Positions 11,485-23,329 of a stretch of DNA of 64,000 nt are shown piece by piece. The position numbers and the translations under genes were made by a program. A model generated the notes under the pieces. It made no database searches and had not been told where the DNA came from. It saw only the letters and a program-made list of their open reading frames with translations. This DNA is from Ariolimax columbianus (Eukaryota > Mollusca > Gastropoda > Stylommatophora > Arionidae), in NCBI GenBank assembly GCA_036924085.1, contig JAVGWX010000011.1, forward strand, positions 17,547,608 through 17,611,607. Reading direction: 5' to 3'. How positions within the stretch are numbered: position 1 is the first letter of the stretch; each line of letters begins with the position of its first letter.

Positions 11485-13068
11485 TTACCTAATTCCATTT
11501 CTGATTTCCATGTTTTTGGCTAGCGTCAGTAAACATTGCATCAACCGTTCCTTATCACTACTGCTTATTTTAACCAGACTATGCGCTGCCCCATCAGCTG
11601 TCTCTGATTGCTGCGCGATTTCCTCCTGTAAAACGCCCATCGTCTGGTCTGTTTGTTTCACGGTTGTTTGGTTCGTACCCACCGGTTCTCTGGTAGTGTT
11701 ACGTACACTTACATCGTCCGCTACTTCAGCCTTCCGTCCATCTGTATTCACTATTTGTGGGAAAAACTTTTCACACTGTTCGTTTGACTGTTGGCTTATC
11801 TCGAACTGAGATCTTTTCATCTTTGCTTCGATGACTGGTTCGCTGTCCTGGCTGTGGTTAACCTGTCTTTCCCTTTTCTTCGTTTTCCTTAGAAACTCTG
11901 TTCCTCTTTTGTTGGCTGCTGTTGGTGCGTCCGTTTCGCATTCCAACTGTGCGTCATTCCCACTTCCTTCCTCGGTGGCCGAAGGGTTGTCCCTTCTTTC
12001 GGTCTGTTCAACAACTTCTCCCGAATGGCTAGGCCCTGCCACCATTCCTCCCCCTCTCATTTCCTCTTTATCTGACGAATCTCCGACTATTACCTTGTTC
12101 GATTCTTCGTCGACTTCAACTAATGTTCTACCAGGCTTGACCACAAGTTCCTGGTAAACTTGGCCCCTTTCAGCACGCCCGACCAGGTTAATCGACGTAA
12201 TACCCTCTTCCTGAATTCTCGGCCTACACTGTCCGATGCGGTAACATTTTATCTGGACCTCTGAGCGAACGTTTGTCTCGTTTGCATTGCGTAACCTGCC
12301 CTCCGTCCCTAACTTTTCTGGATACACAAAACCTGTATCTCTTTCTTTCCGTCCATCCGCCTCGTGCTCAAAGTGTCTTTGATAGCTCCTGTCCTGCCTC
12401 TCCATCTGTAACCGTGCAAAAGGCCTCTTGTGGGCTAAGAATCTGCCCGATTCAAACTTCTGCCCAACCATTCCTCCTCCTCTCACTTGACTTGGCCTCT
12501 GCACCTGGGTCAAACTCCTCCCCTTTTCGACACCTCTTTCCAGTCGTCCACACACGTCCGTCCTGAGATTTCCACCTCTGTCCCTCCACGGATCGGAATG
12601 TGGAAGTTGTACGGGCTTCCTACTCACTTTCCTACCACTCTGTCCCCTTCTAAAATACTGGACCGTGTTTACTCCTGTGATTTCTTGACTTCTTCTCTCC
12701 TTCCTAGCTGGTTTGAAAGCTCCGTTTTCAAACTGTTGCAACAGCTGTCGTAGCTTCCATTGGAGGTCTTTTTCCTGTCTTTCCAGCCGAATAACTCTGC
12801 CTGTTAGTTCTCTTAGCTGGTTTTGTAGTTGACTTTTGTCCTCCCACTTATCGCTGACTGTAGCTCGTGCCATGAAAGGCTTGTTTTTGACAAACAGTCC
12901 TCTTCTCCAGGAACTGTTAATATTCCGAAGAATATTAGGGCATCCGATAGACAAATGTCCAAAAGCTAGACAATGATAACATTGTTTAACATTGTCCAAC
13001 CTCGACATACTGAATAAACCCGTCTGGACCCCACAAAAAAAATTTACAAGACTGTCAAGTACGCACAA
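11485..13068 (-). CDS. Gag-like zinc-knuckle protein, unit 1 (527 aa)
   Basis: This is the only long open frame of the element. Residues 30-43 form a CCHC zinc knuckle (CYHCLAFGHLSIGC, spacing C-x2-C-x4-H-x4-C), typical of nucleic-acid-binding Gag proteins. About residues 75-113 are rich in Leu at heptad spacing (QLRELTGRVIRLERQEKDLQ) and probably form a coiled coil. The rest is charged: basic and Arg-rich to about 220, then acidic and Glu/Ser/Thr-rich. No capsid, protease or RT segment is seen. The knuckle is unusually close to the N-terminus; in typical Gag it follows capsid. The first Met (13068) gives 527 residues, and Met21 in MSRLDNVKQ is an alternative start. A spliced upstream exon cannot be excluded. 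Confidence 0.75.
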   Translation of the reverse strand: MCVLDSLVNFFCGVQTGLFSMSRLDNVKQCYHCLAFGHLSIGCPNILRNINSSWRRGLFVKNKPFMARATVSDKWEDKSQLQNQLRELTGRVIRLERQEKDLQWKLRQLLQQFENGAFKPARKERRSQEITGVNTVQYFRRGQSGRKVSRKPVQLPHSDPWRDRGGNLRTDVCGRLERGVEKGRSLTQVQRPSQVRGGGMVGQKFESGRFLAHKRPFARLQMERQDRSYQRHFEHEADGRKERDTGFVYPEKLGTEGRLRNANETNVRSEVQIKCYRIGQCRPRIQEEGITSINLVGRAERGQVYQELVVKPGRTLVEVDEESNKVIVGDSSDKEEMRGGGMVAGPSHSGEVVEQTERRDNPSATEEGSGNDAQLECETDAPTAANKRGTEFLRKTKKRERQVNHSQDSEPVIEAKMKRSQFEISQQSNEQCEKFFPQIVNTDGRKAEVADDVSVRNTTREPVGTNQTTVKQTDQTMGVLQEEIAQQSETADGAAHSLVKISSSDKERLMQCLLTLAKNMEIRNGIR

Positions 13069-13288
13069 AGTCTTGTCAATAATACAACAATGGGTGGAAG
13101 AAAAATGTCACACTTACCAGTCAGATGATTGGAAAAGCTGTCTATGGTTCTAACACTCTAACCACTAGCTACTCCTCTATTCCTAACTACAAACACAAGT
13201 TATATTTAACTGCGACACTTGTGTTAAACATGCAAATCAAGATCTATAGCTACACACGCACTATATTTATAAATCTACCACGACTATC

Positions 13289-13306
13289 CGTGGTCAACAG
13301 GCACCA
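13289..13306 (-). promoter_or_regulatory. Candidate primer-binding site (weak)
   Basis: In coding orientation the internal region starts at 13320. TGGTGCCTGTTGACCACG begins 14 nt inside, and its TGG start is the complement expected of a tRNA CCA end. The distance from the LTR is longer than usual and I did not match it to a particular tRNA. Equivalent sites lie at 17814-17831 and 22339-22356. Confidence 0.3.
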
Positions 13307-13320
13307 AAATAATAATAACG

Positions 13321-14258
13321 TGTAACAGACCCTCTGCTTGCCCTGGCCGTGATCTAACTTAGAACCATTCTCACACTCATCCACATCATCATGACCATAC
13401 TCAGTAAATGACATATCACACATCAGGTGGCATATTTATTAAATCATACTCATATCATAGAATGAGTAGAGGAATTACAAACACAATATAATACATATCT
13501 TAACTAAACATTCTACTAAAACGGGAATTGTAAGCATTAGCTATTGATGGAATTCCCAACTATCTAAAAAACCCAGTTCTATTGCCTTGCATTTGCATCA
13601 CACACACATCGCCTTAACTGCGTCTTCAACACACCTTATCAAATACTCTTCCTCACTGAAATCCCCTCAGGCGGGCGATCTCGACATAGCTCGCTCACAA
13701 TGTGTCCTTGCTTACAAACACACTTTCAGATTATCCATTAATGCAAAACTCACACACCTATTTGAGCGATCCTGTTCTATCACTAAACATTCGTCCATCA
13801 GTCTACCAATCGCTCCTCTATCTAAGTCGGTGAGTTAAACATACTATCCACATTCAGTCTCTCTCTCTCCCATACAGCCTCTCTCTATCTAGCCTCTCCA
13901 TCTCTCATCCAGCCCCCGAGCTAAACTTTGCCTCGAGTTATATATCCTCAAGCAAGGCCAGAGCTTGACCAATCGATCTCAGGTATGGTCATCTTCAATT
14001 CCAATTGGAACGAAACACTTTGCACACCTGTCACTCATTCTCTCGCAGCAAGCCCCGTTGCCAATTTCGTCTGTCAATCAATCTCCCCCTACCAAAATCG
14101 GAAGGCCAGTGGTCAGTTTCTACCTGTCCACATTCCTTAACCCAACTCTGTTCTCCTTTGCTGAGATAGTGAGTGACCTTGACATGCATTCATGTAGCTT
14201 TAAGCTTTAACATGTTCAGGCATCCTAAACTCCCCTTGCTCCGGCGGGAACTGTTACA
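13321..14258 (-). repeat. LTR 2
   Basis: Second copy of the 938-bp LTR, shared between units 1 and 2. It reads identical to LTR 1 by eye, with the same TGTAACAG/CTGTTACA ends. No extra target-site duplication separates it from its neighbours. Confidence 0.92.
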
Positions 14259-15265
14259 TTACCTCCCTAAACTACAGACCGAAACATGGATGGTCATTTT
14301 TTTCATCTGGCAATTGACCACCATTTTCGTCTCTACTATCCAAAATGTAAACACTACTCCTGTTTACAACTTCACTCACATCGTACATGCATAAAAAGAC
14401 ATGTCATTTGATACATATAAACTTTTTGTAATACATACACAATCAATACAAGCAGAAGAAAAACACTGTGGCTGGGCGTTTTTACAACACAAACCACCAC
14501 TTTTACATCGTTTTGCAGTCAAATACACCAAAGTCTGTCCCTGCGGGACCTTGAACTCATCAAAACAGAAACACCTTAAGGAATTCTCCTTACTCATTTG
14601 AGGTCAACATACCTCGCCCTGTTTCCCGTGCCTTCCTCTAAGGACACGAACCTTCATTGTTACACTCGACCAGTTCAGGTCAATTTTCTCAGGCGGTCTC
14701 ATTACACGCCTGGCCGACGATTCACTTCATACTAACTCCTGTGAGGCCACGAATTTACGTGGGTTATCCTCAGGCTAGTTGTCACTGTCTTTCTTGACAG
14801 CTATCCCCTCTCAAAGAAAACAGCAAAATTCTTTATGTTTCCCACAAAAACGATATTTGACAACATATGTCATAGTCAATATTAAAACTTCTGATCAATG
14901 TAGTCTTCTCTGCAAAGACTCCACATACATGTGATTCTGGAACTCGTGGTGACTTGTGCTTGCGGAGGCCTACAGTCTGGATGAGATATACTGCTCTGTA
15001 GATCACCTAAATAACCTGTATCAAATACCTGTAAACATGATGATTCAACAACAACAAAAAAAACAACAACAAAATAAAAAAAAAAAATTCAATGCATACT
15101 ATATCGACCATACAACCCATTAAAAATGCAAGTAATACCATTAGTCAAAACCCAAACACCAAATGCAAATGTCAAAATATTTGCACACAAAAACATGATC
15201 AAATGCCATCAACCTTCACTCCTGCTCGTGCCCCACAGATGAGCACCTGTTAATGCCCCCTTCAA

Positions 15266-15485
15266 AAGATACTAAACTGTGACTAAGTTCTAACTTAATC
15301 AGGTACTAAACTATGTCCCTAAACTATGACTAAGTTGTAACTTAATCAGATACTAAACTATGTCACTAAACTATGACTAAGTTCTAATTTAATCAGATAC
15401 TAAACTATGTCACTAAATCAGATACTAAACTATGTCACTAAACTATGACTAAGTTCTAACTTAATCAGATACTAAACTATGTCTG
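15266..15485. repeat. Internal tandem repeat of unit 2
   Basis: Same ACTAAACTATG-type array as at 10741-10960, at the offset expected from the 4525-bp period. Confidence 0.85.
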
Positions 15486-16009
15486 AGTCAAAAGTCAAAA
15501 ACCGAATCGTCCACCTGTCGAATTACGTCATGCTGTAACCCTACTAGTCCAGGTGCAGTCTTTGTCCCGAGGAATCAAAACCGAGTGTTGTGATCTAACT
15601 ATTTCACCGTTGTTTCCCCAAATTCCCCGCATCAAAGCTACCTGGTCAGATATTAACCGAAACATCGCGTCCACGTGTTACCCTGAGTCGCGTAATCATT
15701 ACCTGGCGAATCCAGCTATCCTGCGTCTCTTGTCCGTTCTGTCCGTTTCTCTGGTCGGAAATGTCCCTTTGATCTCGGTCAGTCTTCGCTTCAGACTGAC
15801 CGTCCGCTCATTGTCTGGCGTGCACTTCAGACAACGAATTCAAAGGAATTTTTAACATCTGGTCATTCCTCCATCTCTATACCCTACCCCCTAATTATCC
15901 AAATCTCCGTTTCCCAAGGATAACGGTAGATGAAACAAATTTTATGCAAATGCATACATCAACTGGAGTTCCACATGATAGCCCATGTGTGTAAGTACTC
16001 CACACGACT

Positions 16010-17593
16010 TTACCTAATTCCATTTCTGATTTCCATGTTTTTGGCTAGCGTCAGTAAACATTGCATCAACCGTTCCTTATCACTACTGCTTATTTTAACC
16101 AGACTATGCGCTGCCCCATCAGCTGTCTCTGATTGCTGCGCGATTTCCTCCTGTAAAACGCCCATCGTCTGGTCTGTTTGTTTCACGGTTGTTTGGTTCG
16201 TACCCACCGGTTCTCTGGTAGTGTTACGTACACTTACATCGTCCGCTACTTCAGCCTTCCGTCCATCTGTATTCACTATTTGTGGGAAAAACTTTTCACA
16301 CTGTTCGTTTGACTGTTGGCTTATCTCGAACTGAGATCTTTTCATCTTTGCTTCGATGACTGGTTCGCTGTCCTGGCTGTGGTTAACCTGTCTTTCCCTT
16401 TTCTTCGTTTTCCTTAGAAACTCTGTTCCTCTTTTGTTGGCTGCTGTTGGTGCGTCCGTTTCGCATTCCAACTGTGCGTCATTCCCACTTCCTTCCTCGG
16501 TGGCCGAAGGGTTGTCCCTTCTTTCGGTCTGTTCAACAACTTCTCCCGAATGGCTAGGCCCTGCCACCATTCCTCCCCCTCTCATTTCCTCTTTATCTGA
16601 CGAATCTCCGACTATTACCTTGTTCGATTCTTCGTCGACTTCAACTAATGTTCTACCAGGCTTGACCACAAGTTCCTGGTAAACTTGGCCCCTTTCAGCA
16701 CGCCCGACCAGGTTAATCGACGTAATACCCTCTTCCTGAATTCTCGGCCTACACTGTCCGATGCGGTAACATTTTATCTGGACCTCTGAGCGAACGTTTG
16801 TCTCGTTTGCATTGCGTAACCTGCCCTCCGTCCCTAACTTTTCTGGATACACAAAACCTGTATCTCTTTCTTTCCGTCCATCCGCCTCGTGCTCAAAGTG
16901 TCTTTGATAGCTCCTGTCCTGCCTCTCCATCTGTAACCGTGCAAAAGGCCTCTTGTGGGCTAAGAATCTGCCCGATTCAAACTTCTGCCCAACCATTCCT
17001 CCTCCTCTCACTTGACTTGGCCTCTGCACCTGGGTCAAACTCCTCCCCTTTTCGACACCTCTTTCCAGTCGTCCACACACGTCCGTCCTGAGATTTCCAC
17101 CTCTGTCCCTCCACGGATCGGAATGTGGAAGTTGTACGGGCTTCCTACTCACTTTCCTACCACTCTGTCCCCTTCTAAAATACTGGACCGTGTTTACTCC
17201 TGTGATTTCTTGACTTCTTCTCTCCTTCCTAGCTGGTTTGAAAGCTCCGTTTTCAAACTGTTGCAACAGCTGTCGTAGCTTCCATTGGAGGTCTTTTTCC
17301 TGTCTTTCCAGCCGAATAACTCTGCCTGTTAGTTCTCTTAGCTGGTTTTGTAGTTGACTTTTGTCCTCCCACTTATCGCTGACTGTAGCTCGTGCCATGA
17401 AAGGCTTGTTTTTGACAAACAGTCCTCTTCTCCAGGAACTGTTAATATTCCGAAGAATATTAGGGCATCCGATAGACAAATGTCCAAAAGCTAGACAATG
17501 ATAACATTGTTTAACATTGTCCAACCTCGACATACTGAATAAACCCGTCTGGACCCCACAAAAAAAATTTACAAGACTGTCAAGTACGCACAA
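16010..17593 (-). CDS. Gag-like zinc-knuckle protein, unit 2 (527 aa)
   Basis: The predicted protein is identical to that of unit 1 over all 527 residues, including the CCHC knuckle at residues 30-43 and the coiled-coil stretch. The absence of any difference points to very recent duplication or to assembly collapse/expansion. Confidence 0.75.
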   Translation of the reverse strand: MCVLDSLVNFFCGVQTGLFSMSRLDNVKQCYHCLAFGHLSIGCPNILRNINSSWRRGLFVKNKPFMARATVSDKWEDKSQLQNQLRELTGRVIRLERQEKDLQWKLRQLLQQFENGAFKPARKERRSQEITGVNTVQYFRRGQSGRKVSRKPVQLPHSDPWRDRGGNLRTDVCGRLERGVEKGRSLTQVQRPSQVRGGGMVGQKFESGRFLAHKRPFARLQMERQDRSYQRHFEHEADGRKERDTGFVYPEKLGTEGRLRNANETNVRSEVQIKCYRIGQCRPRIQEEGITSINLVGRAERGQVYQELVVKPGRTLVEVDEESNKVIVGDSSDKEEMRGGGMVAGPSHSGEVVEQTERRDNPSATEEGSGNDAQLECETDAPTAANKRGTEFLRKTKKRERQVNHSQDSEPVIEAKMKRSQFEISQQSNEQCEKFFPQIVNTDGRKAEVADDVSVRNTTREPVGTNQTTVKQTDQTMGVLQEEIAQQSETADGAAHSLVKISSSDKERLMQCLLTLAKNMEIRNGIR

Positions 17594-17845
17594 AGTCTTG
17601 TCAATAATACAACAATGGGTGGAAGAAAAATGTCACACTTACCAGTCAGATGATTGGAAAAGCTGTCTATGGTTCTAACACTCTAACCACTAGCTACTCC
17701 TCTATTCCTAACTACAAACACAAGTTATATTTAACTGCGACACTTGTGTTAAACATGCAAATCAAGATCTATAGCTACACACGCACTATATTTATAAATC
17801 TACCACGACTATCCGTGGTCAACAGGCACCAAAATAATAATAACG

Positions 17846-18783
17846 TGTAACAGACCCTCTGCTTGCCCTGGCCGTGATCTAACTTAGAACCATTCTCACA
17901 CTCATCCACATCATCATGACCATACTCAGTAAATGACATATCACACATCAGGTGGCATATTTATTAAATCATACTCATATCATAGAATGAGTAGAGGAAT
18001 TACAAACACAATATAATACATATCTTAACTAAACATTCTACTAAAACGGGAATTGTAAGCATTAGCTATTGATGGAATTCCCAACTATCTAAAAAACCCA
18101 GTTCTATTGCCTTGCATTTGCATCACACACACATCGCCTTAACTGCGTCTTCAACACACCTTATCAAATACTCTTCCTCACTGAAATCCCCTCAGGCGGG
18201 CGATCTCGACATAGCTCGCTCACAATGTGTCCTTGCTTACAAACACACTTTCAGATTATCCATTAATGCAAAACTCACACACCTATTTGAGCGATCCTGT
18301 TCTATCACTAAACATTCGTCCATCAGTCTACCAATCGCTCCTCTATCTAAGTCGGTGAGTTAAACATACTATCCACATTCAGTCTCTCTCTCTCCCATAC
18401 AGCCTCTCTCTATCTAGCCTCTCCATCTCTCATCCAGCCCCCGAGCTAAACTTTGCCTCGAGTTATATATCCTCAAGCAAGGCCAGAGCTTGACCAATCG
18501 ATCTCAGGTATGGTCATCTTCAATTCCAATTGGAACGAAACACTTTGCACACCTGTCACTCATTCTCTCGCAGCAAGCCCCGTTGCCAATTTCGTCTGTC
18601 AATCAATCTCCCCCTACCAAAATCGGAAGGCCAGTGGTCAGTTTCTACCTGTCCACATTCCTTAACCCAACTCTGTTCTCCTTTGCTGAGATAGTGAGTG
18701 ACCTTGACATGCATTCATGTAGCTTTAAGCTTTAACATGTTCAGGCATCCTAAACTCCCCTTGCTCCGGCGGGAACTGTTACA
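17846..18783 (-). repeat. LTR 3
   Basis: Third 938-bp LTR, shared between units 2 and 3. Ends and internal signals are as in LTR 1. Confidence 0.92.
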
Positions 18784-19790
18784 TTACCTCCCTAAACTAC
18801 AGACCGAAACATGGATGGTCATTTTTTTCATCTGGCAATTGACCACCATTTTCGTCTCTACTATCCAAAATGTAAACACTACTCCTGTTTACAACTTCAC
18901 TCACATCGTACATGCATAAAAAGACATGTCATTTGATACATATAAACTTTTTGTAATACATACACAATCAATACAAGCAGAAGAAAAACACTGTGGCTGG
19001 GCGTTTTTACAACACAAACCACCACTTTTACATCGTTTTGCAGTCAAATACACCAAAGTCTGTCCCTGCGGGACCTTGAACTCATCAAAACAGAAACACC
19101 TTAAGGAATTCTCCTTACTCATTTGAGGTCAACATACCTCGCCCTGTTTCCCGTGCCTTCCTCTAAGGACACGAACCTTCATTGTTACACTCGACCAGTT
19201 CAGGTCAATTTTCTCAGGCGGTCTCATTACACGCCTGGCCGACGATTCACTTCATACTAACTCCTGTGAGGCCACGAATTTACGTGGGTTATCCTCAGGC
19301 TAGTTGTCACTGTCTTTCTTGACAGCTATCCCCTCTCAAAGAAAACAGCAAAATTCTTTATGTTTCCCACAAAAACGATATTTGACAACATATGTCATAG
19401 TCAATATTAAAACTTCTGATCAATGTAGTCTTCTCTGCAAAGACTCCACATACATGTGATTCTGGAACTCGTGGTGACTTGTGCTTGCGGAGGCCTACAG
19501 TCTGGATGAGATATACTGCTCTGTAGATCACCTAAATAACCTGTATCAAATACCTGTAAACATGATGATTCAACAACAACAAAAAAAACAACAACAAAAT
19601 AAAAAAAAAAAATTCAATGCATACTATATCGACCATACAACCCATTAAAAATGCAAGTAATACCATTAGTCAAAACCCAAACACCAAATGCAAATGTCAA
19701 AATATTTGCACACAAAAACATGATCAAATGCCATCAACCTTCACTCCTGCTCGTGCCCCACAGATGAGCACCTGTTAATGCCCCCTTCAA

Positions 19791-20010
19791 AAGATACTAA
19801 ACTGTGACTAAGTTCTAACTTAATCAGGTACTAAACTATGTCCCTAAACTATGACTAAGTTGTAACTTAATCAGATACTAAACTATGTCACTAAACTATG
19901 ACTAAGTTCTAATTTAATCAGATACTAAACTATGTCACTAAATCAGATACTAAACTATGTCACTAAACTATGACTAAGTTCTAACTTAATCAGATACTAA
20001 ACTATGTCTG
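19791..20010. repeat. Internal tandem repeat of unit 3
   Basis: Same array as at 10741-10960, displaced by 9050 bp. Confidence 0.85.
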
Positions 20011-20534
20011 AGTCAAAAGTCAAAAACCGAATCGTCCACCTGTCGAATTACGTCATGCTGTAACCCTACTAGTCCAGGTGCAGTCTTTGTCCCGAGGAAT
20101 CAAAACCGAGTGTTGTGATCTAACTATTTCACCGTTGTTTCCCCAAATTCCCCGCATCAAAGCTACCTGGTCAGATATTAACCGAAACATCGCGTCCACG
20201 TGTTACCCTGAGTCGCGTAATCATTACCTGGCGAATCCAGCTATCCTGCGTCTCTTGTCCGTTCTGTCCGTTTCTCTGGTCGGAAATGTCCCTTTGATCT
20301 CGGTCAGTCTTCGCTTCAGACTGACCGTCCGCTCATTGTCTGGCGTGCACTTCAGACAACGAATTCAAAGGAATTTTTAACATCTGGTCATTCCTCCATC
20401 TCTATACCCTACCCCCTAATTATCCAAATCTCCGTTTCCCAAGGATAACGGTAGATGAAACAAATTTTATGCAAATGCATACATCAACTGGAGTTCCACA
20501 TGATAGCCCATGTGTGTAAGTACTCCACACGACT

Positions 20535-22118
20535 TTACCTAATTCCATTTCTGATTTCCATGTTTTTGGCTAGCGTCAGTAAACATTGCATCAACCGTTC
20601 CTTATCACTACTGCTTATTTTAACCAGACTATGCGCTGCCCCATCAGCTGTCTCTGATTGCTGCGCGATTTCCTCCTGTAAAACGCCCATCGTCTGGTCT
20701 GTTTGTTTCACGGTTGTTTGGTTCGTACCCACCGGTTCTCTGGTAGTGTTACGTACACTTACATCGTCCGCTACTTCAGCCTTCCGTCCATCTGTATTCA
20801 CTATTTGTGGGAAAAACTTTTCACACTGTTCGTTTGACTGTTGGCTTATCTCGAACTGAGATCTTTTCATCTTTGCTTCGATGACTGGTTCGCTGTCCTG
20901 GCTGTGGTTAACCTGTCTTTCCCTTTTCTTCGTTTTCCTTAGAAACTCTGTTCCTCTTTTGTTGGCTGCTGTTGGTGCGTCCGTTTCGCATTCCAACTGT
21001 GCGTCATTCCCACTTCCTTCCTCGGTGGCCGAAGGGTTGTCCCTTCTTTCGGTCTGTTCAACAACTTCTCCCGAATGGCTAGGCCCTGCCACCATTCCTC
21101 CCCCTCTCATTTCCTCTTTATCTGACGAATCTCCGACTATTACCTTGTTCGATTCTTCGTCGACTTCAACTAATGTTCTACCAGGCTTGACCACAAGTTC
21201 CTGGTAAACTTGGCCCCTTTCAGCACGCCCGACCAGGTTAATCGACGTAATACCCTCTTCCTGAATTCTCGGCCTACACTGTCCGATGCGGTAACATTTT
21301 ATCTGGACCTCTGAGCGAACGTTTGTCTCGTTTGCATTGCGTAACCTGCCCTCCGTCCCTAACTTTTCTGGATACACAAAACCTGTATCTCTTTCTTTCC
21401 GTCCATCCGCCTCGTGCTCAAAGTGTCTTTGATAGCTCCTGTCCTGCCTCTCCATCTGTAACCGTGCAAAAGGCCTCTTGTGGGCTAAGAATCTGCCCGA
21501 TTCAAACTTCTGCCCAACCATTCCTCCTCCTCTCACTTGACTTGGCCTCTGCACCTGGGTCAAACTCCTCCCCTTTTCGACACCTCTTTCCAGTCGTCCA
21601 CACACGTCCGTCCTGAGATTTCCACCTCTGTCCCTCCACGGATCGGAATGTGGAAGTTGTACGGGCTTCCTACTCACTTTCCTACCACTCTGTCCCCTTC
21701 TAAAATACTGGACCGTGTTTACTCCTGTGATTTCTTGACTTCTTCTCTCCTTCCTAGCTGGTTTGAAAGCTCCGTTTTCAAACTGTTGCAACAGCTGTCG
21801 TAGCTTCCATTGGAGGTCTTTTTCCTGTCTTTCCAGCCGAATAACTCTGCCTGTTAGTTCTCTTAGCTGGTTTTGTAGTTGACTTTTGTCCTCCCACTTA
21901 TCGCTGACTGTAGCTCGTGCCATGAAAGGCTTGTTTTTGACAAACAGTCCTCTTCTCCAGGAACTGTTAATATTCCGAAGAATATTAGGGCATCCGATAG
22001 ACAAATGTCCAAAAGCTAGACAATGATAACATTGTTTAACATTGTCCAACCTCGACATACTGAATAAACCCGTCTGGACCCCACAAAAAAAATTTACAAG
22101 ACTGTCAAGTACGCACAA
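20535..22118 (-). CDS. Gag-like zinc-knuckle protein, unit 3 (527 aa)
   Basis: The predicted protein is identical to those of units 1 and 2. In coding orientation this unit lies closest to the outermost upstream LTR (22371-23308), so if the array is transcribed this copy would be read first from that promoter. Confidence 0.75.
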   Translation of the reverse strand: MCVLDSLVNFFCGVQTGLFSMSRLDNVKQCYHCLAFGHLSIGCPNILRNINSSWRRGLFVKNKPFMARATVSDKWEDKSQLQNQLRELTGRVIRLERQEKDLQWKLRQLLQQFENGAFKPARKERRSQEITGVNTVQYFRRGQSGRKVSRKPVQLPHSDPWRDRGGNLRTDVCGRLERGVEKGRSLTQVQRPSQVRGGGMVGQKFESGRFLAHKRPFARLQMERQDRSYQRHFEHEADGRKERDTGFVYPEKLGTEGRLRNANETNVRSEVQIKCYRIGQCRPRIQEEGITSINLVGRAERGQVYQELVVKPGRTLVEVDEESNKVIVGDSSDKEEMRGGGMVAGPSHSGEVVEQTERRDNPSATEEGSGNDAQLECETDAPTAANKRGTEFLRKTKKRERQVNHSQDSEPVIEAKMKRSQFEISQQSNEQCEKFFPQIVNTDGRKAEVADDVSVRNTTREPVGTNQTTVKQTDQTMGVLQEEIAQQSETADGAAHSLVKISSSDKERLMQCLLTLAKNMEIRNGIR

Positions 22119-22370
22119 AGTCTTGTCAATAATACAACAATGGGTGGAAGAAAAATGTCACACTTACCAGTCAGATGATTGGAAAAGCTGTCTATGGTTC
22201 TAACACTCTAACCACTAGCTACTCCTCTATTCCTAACTACAAACACAAGTTATATTTAACTGCGACACTTGTGTTAAACATGCAAATCAAGATCTATAGC
22301 TACACACGCACTATATTTATAAATCTACCACGACTATCCGTGGTCAACAGGCACCAAAATAATAATAACG

Positions 22371-23308
22371 TGTAACAGACCCTCTGCTTGCCCTGGCCGT
22401 GATCTAACTTAGAACCATTCTCACACTCATCCACATCATCATGACCATACTCAGTAAATGACATATCACACATCAGGTGGCATATTTATTAAATCATACT
22501 CATATCATAGAATGAGTAGAGGAATTACAAACACAATATAATACATATCTTAACTAAACATTCTACTAAAACGGGAATTGTAAGCATTAGCTATTGATGG
22601 AATTCCCAACTATCTAAAAAACCCAGTTCTATTGCCTTGCATTTGCATCACACACACATCGCCTTAACTGCGTCTTCAACACACCTTATCAAATACTCTT
22701 CCTCACTGAAATCCCCTCAGGCGGGCGATCTCGACATAGCTCGCTCACAATGTGTCCTTGCTTACAAACACACTTTCAGATTATCCATTAATGCAAAACT
22801 CACACACCTATTTGAGCGATCCTGTTCTATCACTAAACATTCGTCCATCAGTCTACCAATCGCTCCTCTATCTAAGTCGGTGAGTTAAACATACTATCCA
22901 CATTCAGTCTCTCTCTCTCCCATACAGCCTCTCTCTATCTAGCCTCTCCATCTCTCATCCAGCCCCCGAGCTAAACTTTGCCTCGAGTTATATATCCTCA
23001 AGCAAGGCCAGAGCTTGACCAATCGATCTCAGGTATGGTCATCTTCAATTCCAATTGGAACGAAACACTTTGCACACCTGTCACTCATTCTCTCGCAGCA
23101 AGCCCCGTTGCCAATTTCGTCTGTCAATCAATCTCCCCCTACCAAAATCGGAAGGCCAGTGGTCAGTTTCTACCTGTCCACATTCCTTAACCCAACTCTG
23201 TTCTCCTTTGCTGAGATAGTGAGTGACCTTGACATGCATTCATGTAGCTTTAAGCTTTAACATGTTCAGGCATCCTAAACTCCCCTTGCTCCGGCGGGAA
23301 CTGTTACA
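22371..23308 (-). repeat. LTR 4 (outermost upstream LTR in coding orientation)
   Basis: This copy ends CTGTTACA at 23308 and is followed by unrelated sequence, which is what defines the LTR length of 938 bp. The next four bases, ATGG, match those before LTR 1. Confidence 0.93.
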
Positions 23309-23312
23309 ATGG
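23309..23312. repeat. 4-bp target-site duplication ATGG, right
   Basis: Matches 8792-8795 on the other side of the array. Confidence 0.7.
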
Positions 23313-23329
23313 AAGTCTTTATTGTATGT

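Larger units (their letters stand above)
8796..23308 (-). mobile_element. Tandem LTR-retrotransposon array: 4 LTRs, 3 internal regions
   Basis: The block repeats with a period of exactly 4525 bp. Units start at 8796, 13321 and 17846, and a final solo 938-bp piece starts at 22371. That shared 938-bp segment begins TGTAACAG and ends CTGTTACA, the TG...CA ends expected of LTRs. The structure is LTR-int-LTR-int-LTR-int-LTR, enclosed by a 4-bp duplication, ATGG. Coding orientation is minus: the zinc-knuckle ORF, the purine-rich tract next to the LTR, and LTR TATA and AATAAA candidates all agree. No reverse transcriptase, integrase or protease is visible in any internal region, so the element looks non-autonomous. 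Predicted ORFs are identical in all three units. Confidence 0.92.

Noticed and set aside
11405..12753. Plus-strand frames opposite the zinc-knuckle ORF
   Set aside because: They are antisense shadows of the 527-residue minus-strand ORF.
8796..23308. Segmental duplication unrelated to transposition
   Set aside because: The shared 938-bp segment has TG...CA inverted ends, a purine tract beside it, and a 4-bp duplication around the whole block, which a plain tandem duplication would not explain.
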